Assembly (NCBI RefSeq): GCF_000813965.1
Contig: NZ_JWLI01000006.1
Location: 62,001 to 126,000, forward strand
Direction of reading: 5' to 3'
Length of the DNA: 64,000 bases
DNA from: Leisingera sp. ANG-M7
Lineage (GTDB): Bacteria; Pseudomonadota; Alphaproteobacteria; Rhodobacterales; Rhodobacteraceae
Each line of letters starts with the position of its first letter. The first letter of the stretch is position 1. Below the pieces are notes generated by a model. The model did not search any database. It was not told the DNA's origin and saw only the letters and a program-made list of their open reading frames with translations. Shown here one piece after another: positions 42,931 through 52,031 of this stretch. The position numbers were made by a program, and so were the translations under genes.

Positions 42931-44754
42931 TCAGCTTAACATGCCTTTGCCGTGCCCGGCTGCCGATTGCATTGTCTTTACGACAACAAATGCGTCGCGC
43001 AGATGACTTCGCTCAAAGTCCGACAGATCCGAAGGCGCCAGATAATTGTCCGGCGCCTGGCTGCCTCGGATCTGTGCCGCCTGATGCTCCAGCCGGGTCT
43101 GGGCGACCAGGTCGTAGGCGTCCAGCAGGTCGCGGGCGCCGGAGGGGCTGAGCACGCCTGCGGCCTCTGCCGCCTCCAGCCGGGCGCGGGTGTTCACCTC
43201 CGCCAGTTGCCCTTGCAGCGCGTAGATGCGGCCCAGATCCACCACCGGCACCACGCCGTTGTGTTTCATGTCCAGCGTATTGCGATGTTCGCCCGAGCGG
43301 ATGGTGGCGAGCCCGCGCAGCAGCCCCAAGGGCGGCGTGTGTTTCAGCGAGTTGGCGGTCATGTGGGCGGTGAAGATCGAATTGGCACTGGCGGCCTTCA
43401 GGGTTTCGTGGTGCAGATGCGCAAACAAGGCGGCATCGCCGCCGATCGGGCGCAGGTCGAACATCACCGAGGCCAGCATCTGCGCCTCAGGATTCGGCTT
43501 GGCGATCCAGCCGCGGAAATAGTCGCGCCAGACGCGCAGCGGCTGCCGCCAGCGCGGGTTGGAGGCCATCATGTCGCCGGGGCAATAGACGTAGCCGCAG
43601 GTATTCAGCCCGTCGCAGACAAACGCCGCAAGCTGTTCGAAATAGGCGTTGTCTTCCGGCTTCAGGTCATCGGACAGGGTCAGGCAGTTGTCCTGGTCGG
43701 AGACGCCGGTCTGCTCGCGCCTGCCTTGAGAACCGCAGGCCAGCCACAGGTAGGGCACCGGCGGGGCGCCCAGTTGCTCCTCGGCCAGTGCCAGCAGGCG
43801 GCGGGTGACGGTGTCGGCGATGTCTGTGATCAGCCGTGTCACAACCTCATGCCGGTTGCCGCCCGCCACCAGCTGCACCAGCAAGCGGGGGATCTCGGCG
43901 GTGACTTTTGCCATCTCCTCAGCTGACCCGGCGCGGGCGATGCTGGAGACCATCTCGCCGGAGCTGACGGCCTGAAACCGGGTGAGGTCGGTTTGGGTGA
44001 CGATGCCCGCGAGCTTGCCTGCCTCAACCACCGGGATATGGCCGATGCCGTGCTCCATCATCATGTGCAGCACGTCGGAGCCGATGGCGGAGGGCGCCAG
44101 TGTCAGCGGGTTCGGGGTCATCACCGTGCTGACCGGGGTCGAAATGGGTTTTCCGGCGGCGAGGATCTTGGCCGTGAGGTCGCGGGTGGTGAGGATACCT
44201 TGCAAGCTGTCCCCGTCGGTTACGCAGATGGAGGAGATGCGGCGGTCGCGCATCAGCTGCGCCGCACCTTGGCAGGTGAGGCCGCTGGAGCAGGTGACCG
44301 GGTCGCGCGCCATGATGGTTGCCACACGGGTGGTGGCAAGGCTGGTGCTCTCCCGGCTTCCGGGGCGGCGGCGGTCGAAGAACTTGGCTACTTTGGGCTG
44401 GCTTGCCATCAGGGCGTGGAAGTCCGCCTTGGGCAGCAGCAGCAGGATTGTGTCCGTGGTGGTTCGCGCCGATGTCACCGCCCGGCCGCTGCGGGTCAGG
44501 CCGCGCTCGCCAAAGGAGTTACGGGGGCCGAGGATGGAAACGGGGATGCCGTTTTCGTCGGTCACTTCCACCTCGCCGGTGTGGACCAGGTAGAGGCCCT
44601 GCAGCTCCTCGTTCAGCGCATAGATTGGATTGCCGGCAGCGGCCTCGATCTGGCGGAACTTGGGTGCCAGCTCCTGCAGCAGCGCGGGTTCCAGGCTGTC
44701 GTAAGGGTGGACCGATGTCAGGAAGCGGAGCAGCGCGGCTTCAGAGAGGGGCAT
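42931..44754 (-). CDS. DUF294 putative nucleotidyltransferase with cyclic-nucleotide-binding and CBS domains
   Basis: The 607-residue protein has, in order, a cNMP-binding domain (about 20-120), two CBS motifs (about 140-265), a DUF294 nucleotidyltransferase domain (GSQGRREQTGVSDQDNCL near 345-362, with the Gly-Ser and Asp-x-Asp pattern) and a DUF294 C-terminal domain. This matches signal-transduction proteins that sense nucleotides and modify a protein, by analogy with GlnD. It sits downstream of a sodium:solute symporter pair, separated from it by a strong terminator, and upstream of the exonuclease operon. Confidence 0.9.
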   Translation of the reverse strand: MPLSEAALLRFLTSVHPYDSLEPALLQELAPKFRQIEAAAGNPIYALNEELQGLYLVHTGEVEVTDENGIPVSILGPRNSFGERGLTRSGRAVTSARTTTDTILLLLPKADFHALMASQPKVAKFFDRRRPGSRESTSLATTRVATIMARDPVTCSSGLTCQGAAQLMRDRRISSICVTDGDSLQGILTTRDLTAKILAAGKPISTPVSTVMTPNPLTLAPSAIGSDVLHMMMEHGIGHIPVVEAGKLAGIVTQTDLTRFQAVSSGEMVSSIARAGSAEEMAKVTAEIPRLLVQLVAGGNRHEVVTRLITDIADTVTRRLLALAEEQLGAPPVPYLWLACGSQGRREQTGVSDQDNCLTLSDDLKPEDNAYFEQLAAFVCDGLNTCGYVYCPGDMMASNPRWRQPLRVWRDYFRGWIAKPNPEAQMLASVMFDLRPIGGDAALFAHLHHETLKAASANSIFTAHMTANSLKHTPPLGLLRGLATIRSGEHRNTLDMKHNGVVPVVDLGRIYALQGQLAEVNTRARLEAAEAAGVLSPSGARDLLDAYDLVAQTRLEHQAAQIRGSQAPDNYLAPSDLSDFERSHLRDAFVVVKTMQSAAGHGKGMLS

Positions 44755-44777
44755 GGGGATACCTGCATGAGATCAGG

Positions 44778-44815
44778 AAAAAATGGCCCCGTCAGTGAAA
44801 CACCGGACGGGACCA
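44778..44815 (-). terminator. Strong intrinsic terminator after the symporter operon
   Basis: On the minus strand a 10-bp stem (TGGTCCCGTC with GACGGGGCCA, one G-U pair) with a 12-nt loop is followed by TTTTTT. It lies 45 nt after the symporter stop. A further GGCGGGC...GCCCGCC dyad lies nearer the stop. Confidence 0.92.
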
Positions 44816-44860
44816 TGAGGGAAGAGGCGGGCCGCTGGGAGGCAGCCCGCCCAGGGGAGG

Positions 44861-46645
44861 TCAGTGGTCCTGTGCAGCACCTGCGCCGCGCGGGATGCGG
44901 ACGCTTTCCACCAGCTCCTCGATCTCGGCCGGGATGGCCTCGCTCGACTTGGAGACGATGAAAGCAACTGCAAAGTTCACCATCGCGCCAACCGCACCGA
45001 AGGAGGTGGATTTGATAGTGCCCAGCAGCGGATCCGCATCGGTGAAGGAGTTGGTGCCCGGGATGAACAGCCAGCCCTTGTGCAGGAAGATGTAGACCAG
45101 GGTCACGATCAGGCCTGCCAGCATGCCGGCCACGGCGCCCTTGTTGTTCACCTTGGTGAAGATGCCCATCATCAGCGCCGGGAAGATCGAGGCGGCTGCC
45201 AGGCCAAAGGCCAGCGCCACGGTCTGCGCGGCAAAGCCCGGCGGGTTCAGACCCAGGTAGGTTGCCACCGCGATGGCTACGGCCATGGCGATACGGGCTG
45301 ACAGCAGCTCGCCTTTTTCCGAGATGTTCGGGTTGATCGAGCCCTTGATCAGGTCGTGCGACACAGCCGAGGAGATCGCCAGCAGCAGGCCCGCAGCGGT
45401 GGACAGCGCAGCCGCCAGGCCGCCTGCGGCCACCAGACCGATCACCCAGCCCGGCAGGTTGGCAATCTCAGGATTGGCCAGAACCAGGATGTCGCGGTTG
45501 AAGTTGGTCAGCTCATTGCCGGCCCAGCCGTTGGCTTCGGCGGCGGCCTGCAGATCGGCGTTCTTGTCGTTGTAGTACTGGATCGCACCGTCGCCGTTCT
45601 TGTCTTCCCAGCCCAGGAGGCCGGTTTGCTGCCAGGTCGCCATCCAGTCGTACTTGGGATCTTCTTCGATCTGCTGCACGGTGACGGCGCCGCCTTCGAT
45701 GCCGCCGTTCGGCCACATCATTTCAGTGATGTTCAGGCGGGCCATGGCACCAACTGCCGGAGCGGTCAGGTACAGGAGCGCGATGAACACCAGCGCCCAG
45801 CCGGCCGACCAGCGGGCATCAGCCACTTTCGGAACGGTGAAGAAGCGCATGATCACGTGCGGCAGACCCGCGGTGCCGATCATCAGCGACAGGGTGAAGA
45901 GCACCATGTTGAAGGTATCGGCGTGATGCGCGGTGTACTCGTTGAAGCCGAGCTCGGTCACGATGGCGTCCAGCTTGGCCAGCAGCGGCTCGCCGCTCGC
46001 GGCGTGGTCGCCGAACAGGCCGAGCGCCGGGATCGGGTTGCCGGTCAGCTGCAGCGAGATGAAGATGGCCGGGATGGTGTAGGCCATGATCAGAACGCAG
46101 TACTGGGCCACCTGGGTGTAGGTCACGCCCTTCATGCCGCCGAACACGGCGTAGGCGAACACCACACAGGCGCCGATCAGCAGGCCTGCGGTGTTGGAAA
46201 CCTCCAGGAAGCGGCCGAAGGCCACGCCGACGCCGGTCATCTGGCCGATCACGTAAGTGGTCGAGGCGACGATCAGGCAGATCACAGCCACCACGCGTGC
46301 GGTCGGGGAGTAGAACCGGTCGCCGATGAATTCGGAGACGGTGAACTTGCCGAACTTGCGCAGGTAGGGCGCAAGCAGCAGCGCCAGCAGCACGTAGCCG
46401 CCGGTCCAGCCCATCAGGAAGGTGGAGTTGTCATAGCCGGTGAAGGCAATCAGGCCCGCCATCGAAATGAAAGACGCCGCCGACATCCAGTCGGCTGCGG
46501 TTGCCATGCCGTTGGTGACAGGGTGAACACCCCGGCCCGCGGCATAGAATTCAGATGTGGAACCCGCGCGGGCCCAAATCGCGATGCCGATGTAGAGCGC
46601 GAAAGAAGCGCCCACAAACAGCAGGTTGATGGTAAACTGGTCCAT
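44861..46645 (-). CDS. Sodium:solute symporter, acetate/monocarboxylate type (VC_2705 subfamily)
   Basis: The 594-residue protein has about 13 membrane helices and an SLC5 core (GRGVHPVTNGMATAADWMSAASFI near 38-61). The large insertion around residues 305-365 with a DKNGDGAIQYYNDKN acidic, EF-hand-like stretch is typical of the VC_2705 subfamily. It is related to ActP-type acetate permeases. It is preceded by a DUF4212 gene with one base between stop and start, its usual partner, and lies near acs, so acetate or another short carboxylate is the likely substrate. Confidence 0.93.
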   Translation of the reverse strand: MDQFTINLLFVGASFALYIGIAIWARAGSTSEFYAAGRGVHPVTNGMATAADWMSAASFISMAGLIAFTGYDNSTFLMGWTGGYVLLALLLAPYLRKFGKFTVSEFIGDRFYSPTARVVAVICLIVASTTYVIGQMTGVGVAFGRFLEVSNTAGLLIGACVVFAYAVFGGMKGVTYTQVAQYCVLIMAYTIPAIFISLQLTGNPIPALGLFGDHAASGEPLLAKLDAIVTELGFNEYTAHHADTFNMVLFTLSLMIGTAGLPHVIMRFFTVPKVADARWSAGWALVFIALLYLTAPAVGAMARLNITEMMWPNGGIEGGAVTVQQIEEDPKYDWMATWQQTGLLGWEDKNGDGAIQYYNDKNADLQAAAEANGWAGNELTNFNRDILVLANPEIANLPGWVIGLVAAGGLAAALSTAAGLLLAISSAVSHDLIKGSINPNISEKGELLSARIAMAVAIAVATYLGLNPPGFAAQTVALAFGLAAASIFPALMMGIFTKVNNKGAVAGMLAGLIVTLVYIFLHKGWLFIPGTNSFTDADPLLGTIKSTSFGAVGAMVNFAVAFIVSKSSEAIPAEIEELVESVRIPRGAGAAQDH

Positions 46646-46646
46646 C

Positions 46647-46931
46647 TTATTCTTCCTCCACGCCGTATTCGCGGTCCAGCTTGTTCATCCGGAACGCGTA
46701 GAAAAAGATCAGCCCCAGGAACACCAGGATTGAGCCTTGCTGGGCGAACCAGAAGCCCAGATCGCTGCCGCCTACCTTGATGCCCGCAAGCATCGGGCGC
46801 AGCAGGATGCCGAAGCCGAATGAAACAACAGCCCAGATGATCAGGCTGACGATGATGATGCGCACGTTGGCCGCCCAATAGCCTTTGTCGGCTTCGGCGG
46901 TGCTTGCCGCATTTGTGGTATGGTCCGCCAT
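46647..46931 (-). CDS. DUF4212 small symporter subunit
   Basis: The 94-residue protein has two transmembrane helices (about 22-45 and 60-82) and the DUF4212 pattern GYWAANVRIIIVSLIIWA with FWFAQQGSILVFLGLIFFYAF. Family members occur next to VC_2705-type symporters and probably form part of the complex. AGGAGG precedes the ATG. Confidence 0.93.
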   Translation of the reverse strand: MADHTTNAASTAEADKGYWAANVRIIIVSLIIWAVVSFGFGILLRPMLAGIKVGGSDLGFWFAQQGSILVFLGLIFFYAFRMNKLDREYGVEEE

Positions 46932-47128
46932 AGCGGCTCCTCCTTCTCCTCCATGTCTGCCCGGCAGTAGCGCAAGGCAGACTCTCTCTGTTTGCCTGCC
47001 GCCGGGTCAGGGCGTGCAGGCATGACTCCTCCGGTCCGGCAGATGCGTGCATCCGGCGGTGCCGATGGGTATTCCAATGTCCGGGGACGGGGTCCTGCCG
47101 GGTCAGGGCAGGCCCCGTTTCTTGGTTG

Positions 47129-47812
47129 TTAGCTGGTGGCCTCGGTCACGATGGCCGCCATGTCCTGGGCGATGTCGTCGATACCGCCCATGGCATCTGT
47201 GGTCTTCAGAACGTCCTTGCCGCCGTAGTAGGCAATCAGCGGCGCGGTTTGCGCGTGATAAGCCACCAGCCGGCTGGCAACGGTTTCTGCATTGTCATCG
47301 GCGCGGCGCTTCATTTCGGTGCCGCCGCATTTGTCGCATTTGCCGGCCTCGGCGGGCTGTTTGAAGCTGTCGTGGTAGCCCTCGCCGCAGCCGCCGCAGG
47401 TGTAGCGGCCTGAAATCCGCTCGACCATGGCGGCGTCGTCTACTTCGAGGCTGATCGCGGCGTTGATCTTTTGGTTGGTTTCCGCCAGCAGCCCGTCCAG
47501 CGCCTCGGCCTGAACGGTGGTGCGGGGGAAGCCGTCAAGGATCACGCCCTTGGTGCAATCGGGCTCTGCCAGGCGGTCGCGCAGGATGTTGATCACGATC
47601 TCGTCGCTGACCAGCTGGCCTGCCTCCATCACCGCCTTGGCGGCGAGGCCTGCAGGGGTGCCCGCGGCAACTGCTTCGCGCAGCAGGTCGCCGGTCGACA
47701 GCTGCACATAGCCGAATTTTTCCTCAAGCATCCGCGCCTGGGTGCCCTTGCCGGCGCCCGGAGGCCCCAGCAGGATCAGAACGGCGGGACGGGTCATGAC
47801 TGCCATATTCAT
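47129..47812 (-). CDS. adk: Adenylate kinase (long, zinc-binding LID form)
   Basis: The 227-residue enzyme interconverts ATP + AMP and 2 ADP. The P-loop GPPGAGKG is near residues 16-23, DGFPRT near 93-98, and the LID carries two cysteine pairs (CGGC, CDKC) that would bind zinc. It starts 7 bp after acs and is likely co-transcribed; Acs produces AMP, which this kinase would recycle. An ATG five codons in (MTRPAVLI) is an alternative start. Whether another adk exists in the ribosomal protein operon cannot be seen here. Confidence 0.93.
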   Translation of the reverse strand: MNMAVMTRPAVLILLGPPGAGKGTQARMLEEKFGYVQLSTGDLLREAVAAGTPAGLAAKAVMEAGQLVSDEIVINILRDRLAEPDCTKGVILDGFPRTTVQAEALDGLLAETNQKINAAISLEVDDAAMVERISGRYTCGGCGEGYHDSFKQPAEAGKCDKCGGTEMKRRADDNAETVASRLVAYHAQTAPLIAYYGGKDVLKTTDAMGGIDDIAQDMAAIVTEATS

Positions 47813-47819
47813 TGTTCAA

Positions 47820-49781
47820 TCACCCCTTGTTCGCACGGTTTTCGATAAGGTCTTCGACCACCGACGGATCGGCGAGGGTCGAGGTGTCGCCCAAGCTGCC
47901 GAAGTCGTTCTCGGCGATCTTACGCAGGATACGGCGCATGATCTTGCCAGAGCGGGTTTTCGGCAGGCCCGGCGCCCATTGGATCACGTCCGGGCTGGCA
48001 ATCGGGCCGATTTCAGTGCGGACCCAGGTGCGCAGTTCCTTCAGCAGGTCGTCCGACGGCTCGCGGTCGTTCATCAGGGTCACATAGCAGTAGATGCCCT
48101 GGCCCTTGATCTCATGCGGGTAGCCGACCACGGCGGCCTCGGCCACGGCAGCGTGGGCCACCAGTGCGCTTTCAACCTCAGCCGTGCCCATGCGGTGGCC
48201 GGAGACGTTGATCACGTCGTCGACGCGGCCGGTGATCCAGTAATCGCCATCCTCGTCGCGGCGGCAGCCGTCGCCGGTGAAGTAGTAGCCCTTGTAGTCG
48301 GAGAAATAGGTTTTCTCGAAGCGCTCATGGTCGCCCCAGACGGTGCGCATCTGGCCCGGCCAGCTGTCCTTGATGCAGAGCACGCCTTCGACGCCGTTGC
48401 CCTCGATCTCGACGCCCGACTGCGGGTCCAGCACCACTGGCTGGATGCCGAAGAAGGGCTTCATCGCCGCACCCGGTTTCATCGCATGCGCACCCGGCAG
48501 CGGGGTCATCAGATGGCCGCCGGTTTCGGTCTGCCACCAGGTGTCGACGATCGGGCATTTGCCCTTGCCGACAACCTCGTTGTACCAGGTCCAGGCTTCC
48601 GGGTTGATCGGCTCACCCACGGTGCCGAGAGTGCGCAAAGACGACAAGTCGCATTTTTCAACGAACTCAGGACCCTGGCCCATCAGCGCACGGATCGCGG
48701 TGGGGGCGGTGTAGAACTGGTTCACCTTGTGCTTTTCGCAGACCTGCCAGAAGCGGCTGGCATCCGGGAAGGTCGGCACGCCCTCGAACATCAGCGTGGT
48801 GGCGCCATTGGCCAGCGGGCCGTAGACGATATAGCTGTGGCCGGTCACCCAGCCCACGTCGGCGGTGCACCAGTAGATGTCACCGTCATGGTAATCAAAG
48901 GTGATCTCATGGGTCATCGCGGCATAAGTCAGGTAGCCGCCAGTGGTGTGGACCACGCCCTTGGGCTGGCCGGTGGAGCCGGAGGTGTAGAGGATGAACA
49001 GCGGGTCTTCGGCATTCATCTCGGCGGGCGCGCAATAGTCATCCGCTTCCAGCGCCATTTCGTTGTAGTCGTGGTCGCGCCCGTCGACCCAGGTGGTCTG
49101 GCCGCCGGTGCGCTTAACCACCAGGCATTTCACGGTGTCCTTGGTGTGCAGAAGGGCTGCATCGGCGTTCGACTTCAGAGGTGTGTTGCGGCCGCCGCGC
49201 GGCGCCTCATCAGCGGTGATCAGAACTTTGGCGTCGCAGCCGTTGATGCGGGCTGCCAGCGCGTCGGGGGAGAAGCCGGCAAAGACGATGGAATGAATGG
49301 CGCCGATGCGGGCGCAGGCCAGCATGGCATAGGCCGCTTCAGGGATCATCGGCAGGTAGATCACCACCCGGTCTCCCTTGCGGACGCCCATAGACTCTAG
49401 GATGTTGGCCATCCGGCAGGTGCGGCGGTGCAGCTCCTTATAGGAGATATGCTGGGCCTCGTCCTCGGGGCTGTCCGGCTCCCAGATGATCGCAGTCTGA
49501 TCGCCGCGGGTTTCCAGGTGGCGGTCGATGCAGTTGGCGGACACGTTCAGGGTGCCGTCCGCGTACCAGTTGATCGAGACGTTGCCGAAGCTGTAGTTCA
49601 CGTCCTTCACCTGGGTGAAGGGCTTGATCCAGTCGATGCGTTTGCCTTGCTCACCCCAGAACCCTTCGGGATCGGACAGCGAGGCCTCGTACATTTCCTG
49701 ATATTTGGCGGCATTCACATGCGCGCGGGCAACGGTTTCGTCGGACGGCGGATAGACAGCGTCTGCGTGCAGCGCGTTCAT
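47820..49781 (-). CDS. acs: Acetyl-coenzyme A synthetase
   Basis: The 653-residue enzyme makes acetyl-CoA from acetate, ATP and CoA, releasing AMP and PPi. Motifs: [11 protein letters not shown] (P-loop, near 265-275), WWQTETGG near 413-420, [18 protein letters not shown] hinge, and C-terminal RSGKIMRR with the acetylation-controlled lysine. GGAGGAAACCG precedes the ATG at 49781, so the 14-codon upstream extension is not used. Adenylate kinase follows; the acetate symporter operon lies next downstream. Acetate sensing by the symporter-kinase at 20 kb is possible. Confidence 0.97.
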   Translation of the reverse strand: MNALHADAVYPPSDETVARAHVNAAKYQEMYEASLSDPEGFWGEQGKRIDWIKPFTQVKDVNYSFGNVSINWYADGTLNVSANCIDRHLETRGDQTAIIWEPDSPEDEAQHISYKELHRRTCRMANILESMGVRKGDRVVIYLPMIPEAAYAMLACARIGAIHSIVFAGFSPDALAARINGCDAKVLITADEAPRGGRNTPLKSNADAALLHTKDTVKCLVVKRTGGQTTWVDGRDHDYNEMALEADDYCAPAEMNAEDPLFILYTSGSTGQPKGVVHTTGGYLTYAAMTHEITFDYHDGDIYWCTADVGWVTGHSYIVYGPLANGATTLMFEGVPTFPDASRFWQVCEKHKVNQFYTAPTAIRALMGQGPEFVEKCDLSSLRTLGTVGEPINPEAWTWYNEVVGKGKCPIVDTWWQTETGGHLMTPLPGAHAMKPGAAMKPFFGIQPVVLDPQSGVEIEGNGVEGVLCIKDSWPGQMRTVWGDHERFEKTYFSDYKGYYFTGDGCRRDEDGDYWITGRVDDVINVSGHRMGTAEVESALVAHAAVAEAAVVGYPHEIKGQGIYCYVTLMNDREPSDDLLKELRTWVRTEIGPIASPDVIQWAPGLPKTRSGKIMRRILRKIAENDFGSLGDTSTLADPSVVEDLIENRANKG

Positions 49782-49823
49782 TCGGTTTCCTCCCAGAATT
49801 TTTATTGGCAAGACAAACGACAA

Positions 49824-50275
49824 CGCTGTGCCGTGGCTGTCAAACCGTTTCCTCCTGGGGCCAGATAATACCGCAGTCTGAAAATTTGTGAATAAAATGC
49901 CGGTATCAAAGGATTTATCTGTAAACGAATTTCAAGATTTGGGGCGTGTTTGAAAAGTAATTTGCATGCCGGCGCATACCAGCGCTTGTTTTAAGGGTTT
50001 TTTCTGTAAATTCCCGGGCGCGCTGATAGGTGCCTGCGGGGCCGCTATTGCCCCGGCAGCGGCGTCCTGCCGCAGGCTGGGGCGGCCCGAAGCCTGCGGC
50101 AAATTGTGCCGGCGGGGTGGAGAAGGCGCCAGACGCCCGGTGCGAGTCGCTGCGTCACCTTTGCCGCCGGGGGGCTTGGCAGGGCGCATCCCTGCCGCTA
50201 GCCTGAATGCCAAGCGTCCAGGCCGGATTTCCTTTTGCCGGCAGTCACAAGGGCGCAATTCGGGAGAGTTACATT
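49824..50275. other. Divergent intergenic region between acs and the TRAP operon
   Basis: This stretch of about 450 bases has no convincing gene. Its left third (49830-49990) is AT-rich and should hold the acs promoter. A perfect 10-bp inverted repeat GCCGCAGGCT/AGCCTGCGGC with a 12-nt loop lies at 50069-50100, with no T run after it. The rest is GC-rich and featureless. Confidence 0.5.
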
Positions 50276-51292
50276 ATGAACAGATTTCTGACTGCCGCCG
50301 TGGCGGCTGCTGCGGGTTTTGCCATTGCAGGGGAGGCTGCGGCCACTGAGTGGAACGTGTCCCTGTGGGGTAAGCGCCGCGCCTTTACCGAGCATGTGGA
50401 GAAGTTGGCGGAGCTGGTCTCCGAGAAAACTGGCGGCGAGTTCACACTGAACATCAGCTATGGTGGTCTCAGCAAGAACAAGGAGAACCTCGACGGCATC
50501 TCCATCGGCGCCTTTGAGATGGCGCAGTTCTGCGCCGGCTACCACCGCGACAAGAACCCGACCATCACCGTGCTGGAACTGCCGTTCCTGGGCGTGAACA
50601 CGCTGGAAGAAGAGGTCGCGGTCAGCCACGCGGTCTATGGCCACCCGGCGGTACAGGCGGATCTGGCGCGCTGGAACGCCAAGCTGCTGATGACTTCACC
50701 GATGCCGCAGTACAATATCGTCGGCACCGGAGAACCGCGTGATGAGCTGGCGGAGTTCAAGGACATGCGGGTGCGCGCCACCGGCGGCATCGGTCAGGCC
50801 TTCTCTGCCGTGGGTGCCGTGCCGACATCTGTGACCGCAACCGAGGCCTATAACGCGATGGAATCCGGTGTCGTCGACACTGTCGCCTTTGCCCAGCATG
50901 CGCATCTGAGCTTTGGCACTATCAACAAGGCCGACTGGTGGACCGCGAACCTGAACCCTGGCACAGTGAACTGCCCGGTGGTGGTGAACACCGATGCCTA
51001 TGACGCCCTGAGCGACGCCGAGCGCGAAGCGCTGGACAGCTCGGTCGAGGAGGCGATTGCCCACTACCTGGAGAACTACGGCGCGCTCTTGACCAAATGG
51101 GACGGTGTTCTGGCCGAGAAGGGCGTCGAAAAGGTGATGATCTCCGATGATCAGCTGGCCGAGTTCCGCAAGGTGGCCGCCGACCCGATCCGCGCCAAGT
51201 GGATCGAGGATATGAGCGCCCAAGGCCTGCCTGCGCAGGAGCTCTATGATCTGGTGCAGAAAACCCTGAGCGACGTGCGCTCGGGCAGCTGA
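50276..51292 (+). CDS. TRAP transporter substrate-binding protein (DctP family)
   Basis: The 338-residue periplasmic protein has a Sec signal (MNRFLTAAVAAAAGFAIAGEAAA) and the DctP fold: ISYGGLSKNKENLDGISIGAFEM, then KDMRVRATGGIGQAFSAVGA with the conserved arginine that binds the substrate carboxylate. It feeds a secondary, sodium-driven TRAP carrier made by the next two genes. The substrate is some organic acid; its identity is not visible. A GGGAGAG site precedes the ATG. Confidence 0.92.
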   Translation: MNRFLTAAVAAAAGFAIAGEAAATEWNVSLWGKRRAFTEHVEKLAELVSEKTGGEFTLNISYGGLSKNKENLDGISIGAFEMAQFCAGYHRDKNPTITVLELPFLGVNTLEEEVAVSHAVYGHPAVQADLARWNAKLLMTSPMPQYNIVGTGEPRDELAEFKDMRVRATGGIGQAFSAVGAVPTSVTATEAYNAMESGVVDTVAFAQHAHLSFGTINKADWWTANLNPGTVNCPVVVNTDAYDALSDAEREALDSSVEEAIAHYLENYGALLTKWDGVLAEKGVEKVMISDDQLAEFRKVAADPIRAKWIEDMSAQGLPAQELYDLVQKTLSDVRSGS

Positions 51293-51307
51293 GCCTGACA
51301 GAACGGG

Positions 51308-51339
51308 AAAGGGGCCGGGCAGAACAGCACCGGCCCTTT
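51308..51339 (+). other. Stem-loop between TRAP binding-protein and permease genes
   Basis: AAAGGGGCCGG and CCGGCCCTTT pair with one bulged base over an 11-nt loop, followed by CTGTCTTTG. It could attenuate read-through into the permeases or protect the binding-protein message. Confidence 0.6.
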
Positions 51340-51375
51340 CTGTCTTTGACGATACGGAAATGATGGGGGCAAGGC

Positions 51376-52026
51376 ATGGCAGGCAGCGCGGCGGTGCTGG
51401 AGGATGGCAGCCTGATCAGCAGGCTGGACCGAAGATTGCTGAAAGCAGAGCAGCTGCTGGCACTGCTGAGCGGCTTGGCGGTGTTCTCCCTGATGATCCT
51501 GGCGGTGGTTTCGGTCGGCGGGCGCAACGCAGCCAATGCGCCCTTGCCCGGCTATGTCGACTGGATCGAGCAGATCATGCCGCTGATTGCCTTCATGGGC
51601 ATCGCCTATGTGCAGCGCCAGGGCGGCCATATCCGCATGGACATCTTCATCGGCGCCCTGCGGGGCCGCGCGCTTTGGCTGTTTGAACTGGTCTCGGTTG
51701 TTCTGATCCTGCTGCTGATCCTGGCGCTGGTCTGGGGCAGCTGGTCGCATTTCCTGCGCTCCTTCGATTTCGCCGCGCCGCTGTGGAGCCGCGACAGTTC
51801 CATCGACATCGGCCTGCCGATCTGGCCCGCCAAGCTGCTGGCGCCGGTGGCGTTTGCGGTGCTCAGCTTGCGGCTGCTGCTGCAGGTCTGGGGTTACGGG
51901 CGGGCGCTGGTGCTGGGGCTGGAGGCGCCGGTAGCGGTGCCGCTGATCCAGAGCGCGGCAGAGCAGGCGGCGGCTGAAGCAGACCAGATGCAAGGCCATG
52001 ACACAAATGGCAGCGGGCAGGGGTAA
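51376..52026 (+). CDS. TRAP transporter small permease (DctQ family)
   Basis: The 216-residue membrane protein has four helices and the DctQ features AYVQRQGGHIRMDIFIGAL and a SIDIGLPIWPAKLLAP segment near 140-155. It bridges the binding protein and the large permease. The C-terminal tail after about residue 180 is soluble. The large permease starts 5 bp downstream. Confidence 0.92.
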   Translation: MAGSAAVLEDGSLISRLDRRLLKAEQLLALLSGLAVFSLMILAVVSVGGRNAANAPLPGYVDWIEQIMPLIAFMGIAYVQRQGGHIRMDIFIGALRGRALWLFELVSVVLILLLILALVWGSWSHFLRSFDFAAPLWSRDSSIDIGLPIWPAKLLAPVAFAVLSLRLLLQVWGYGRALVLGLEAPVAVPLIQSAAEQAAAEADQMQGHDTNGSGQG

Positions 52027-52031
52027 GGCGG

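Noticed and set aside
47742-49400. 552-codon open frame antisense to acs and adk
   Set aside because: Same GC-shadow effect; acs and adk are certain on the minus strand.
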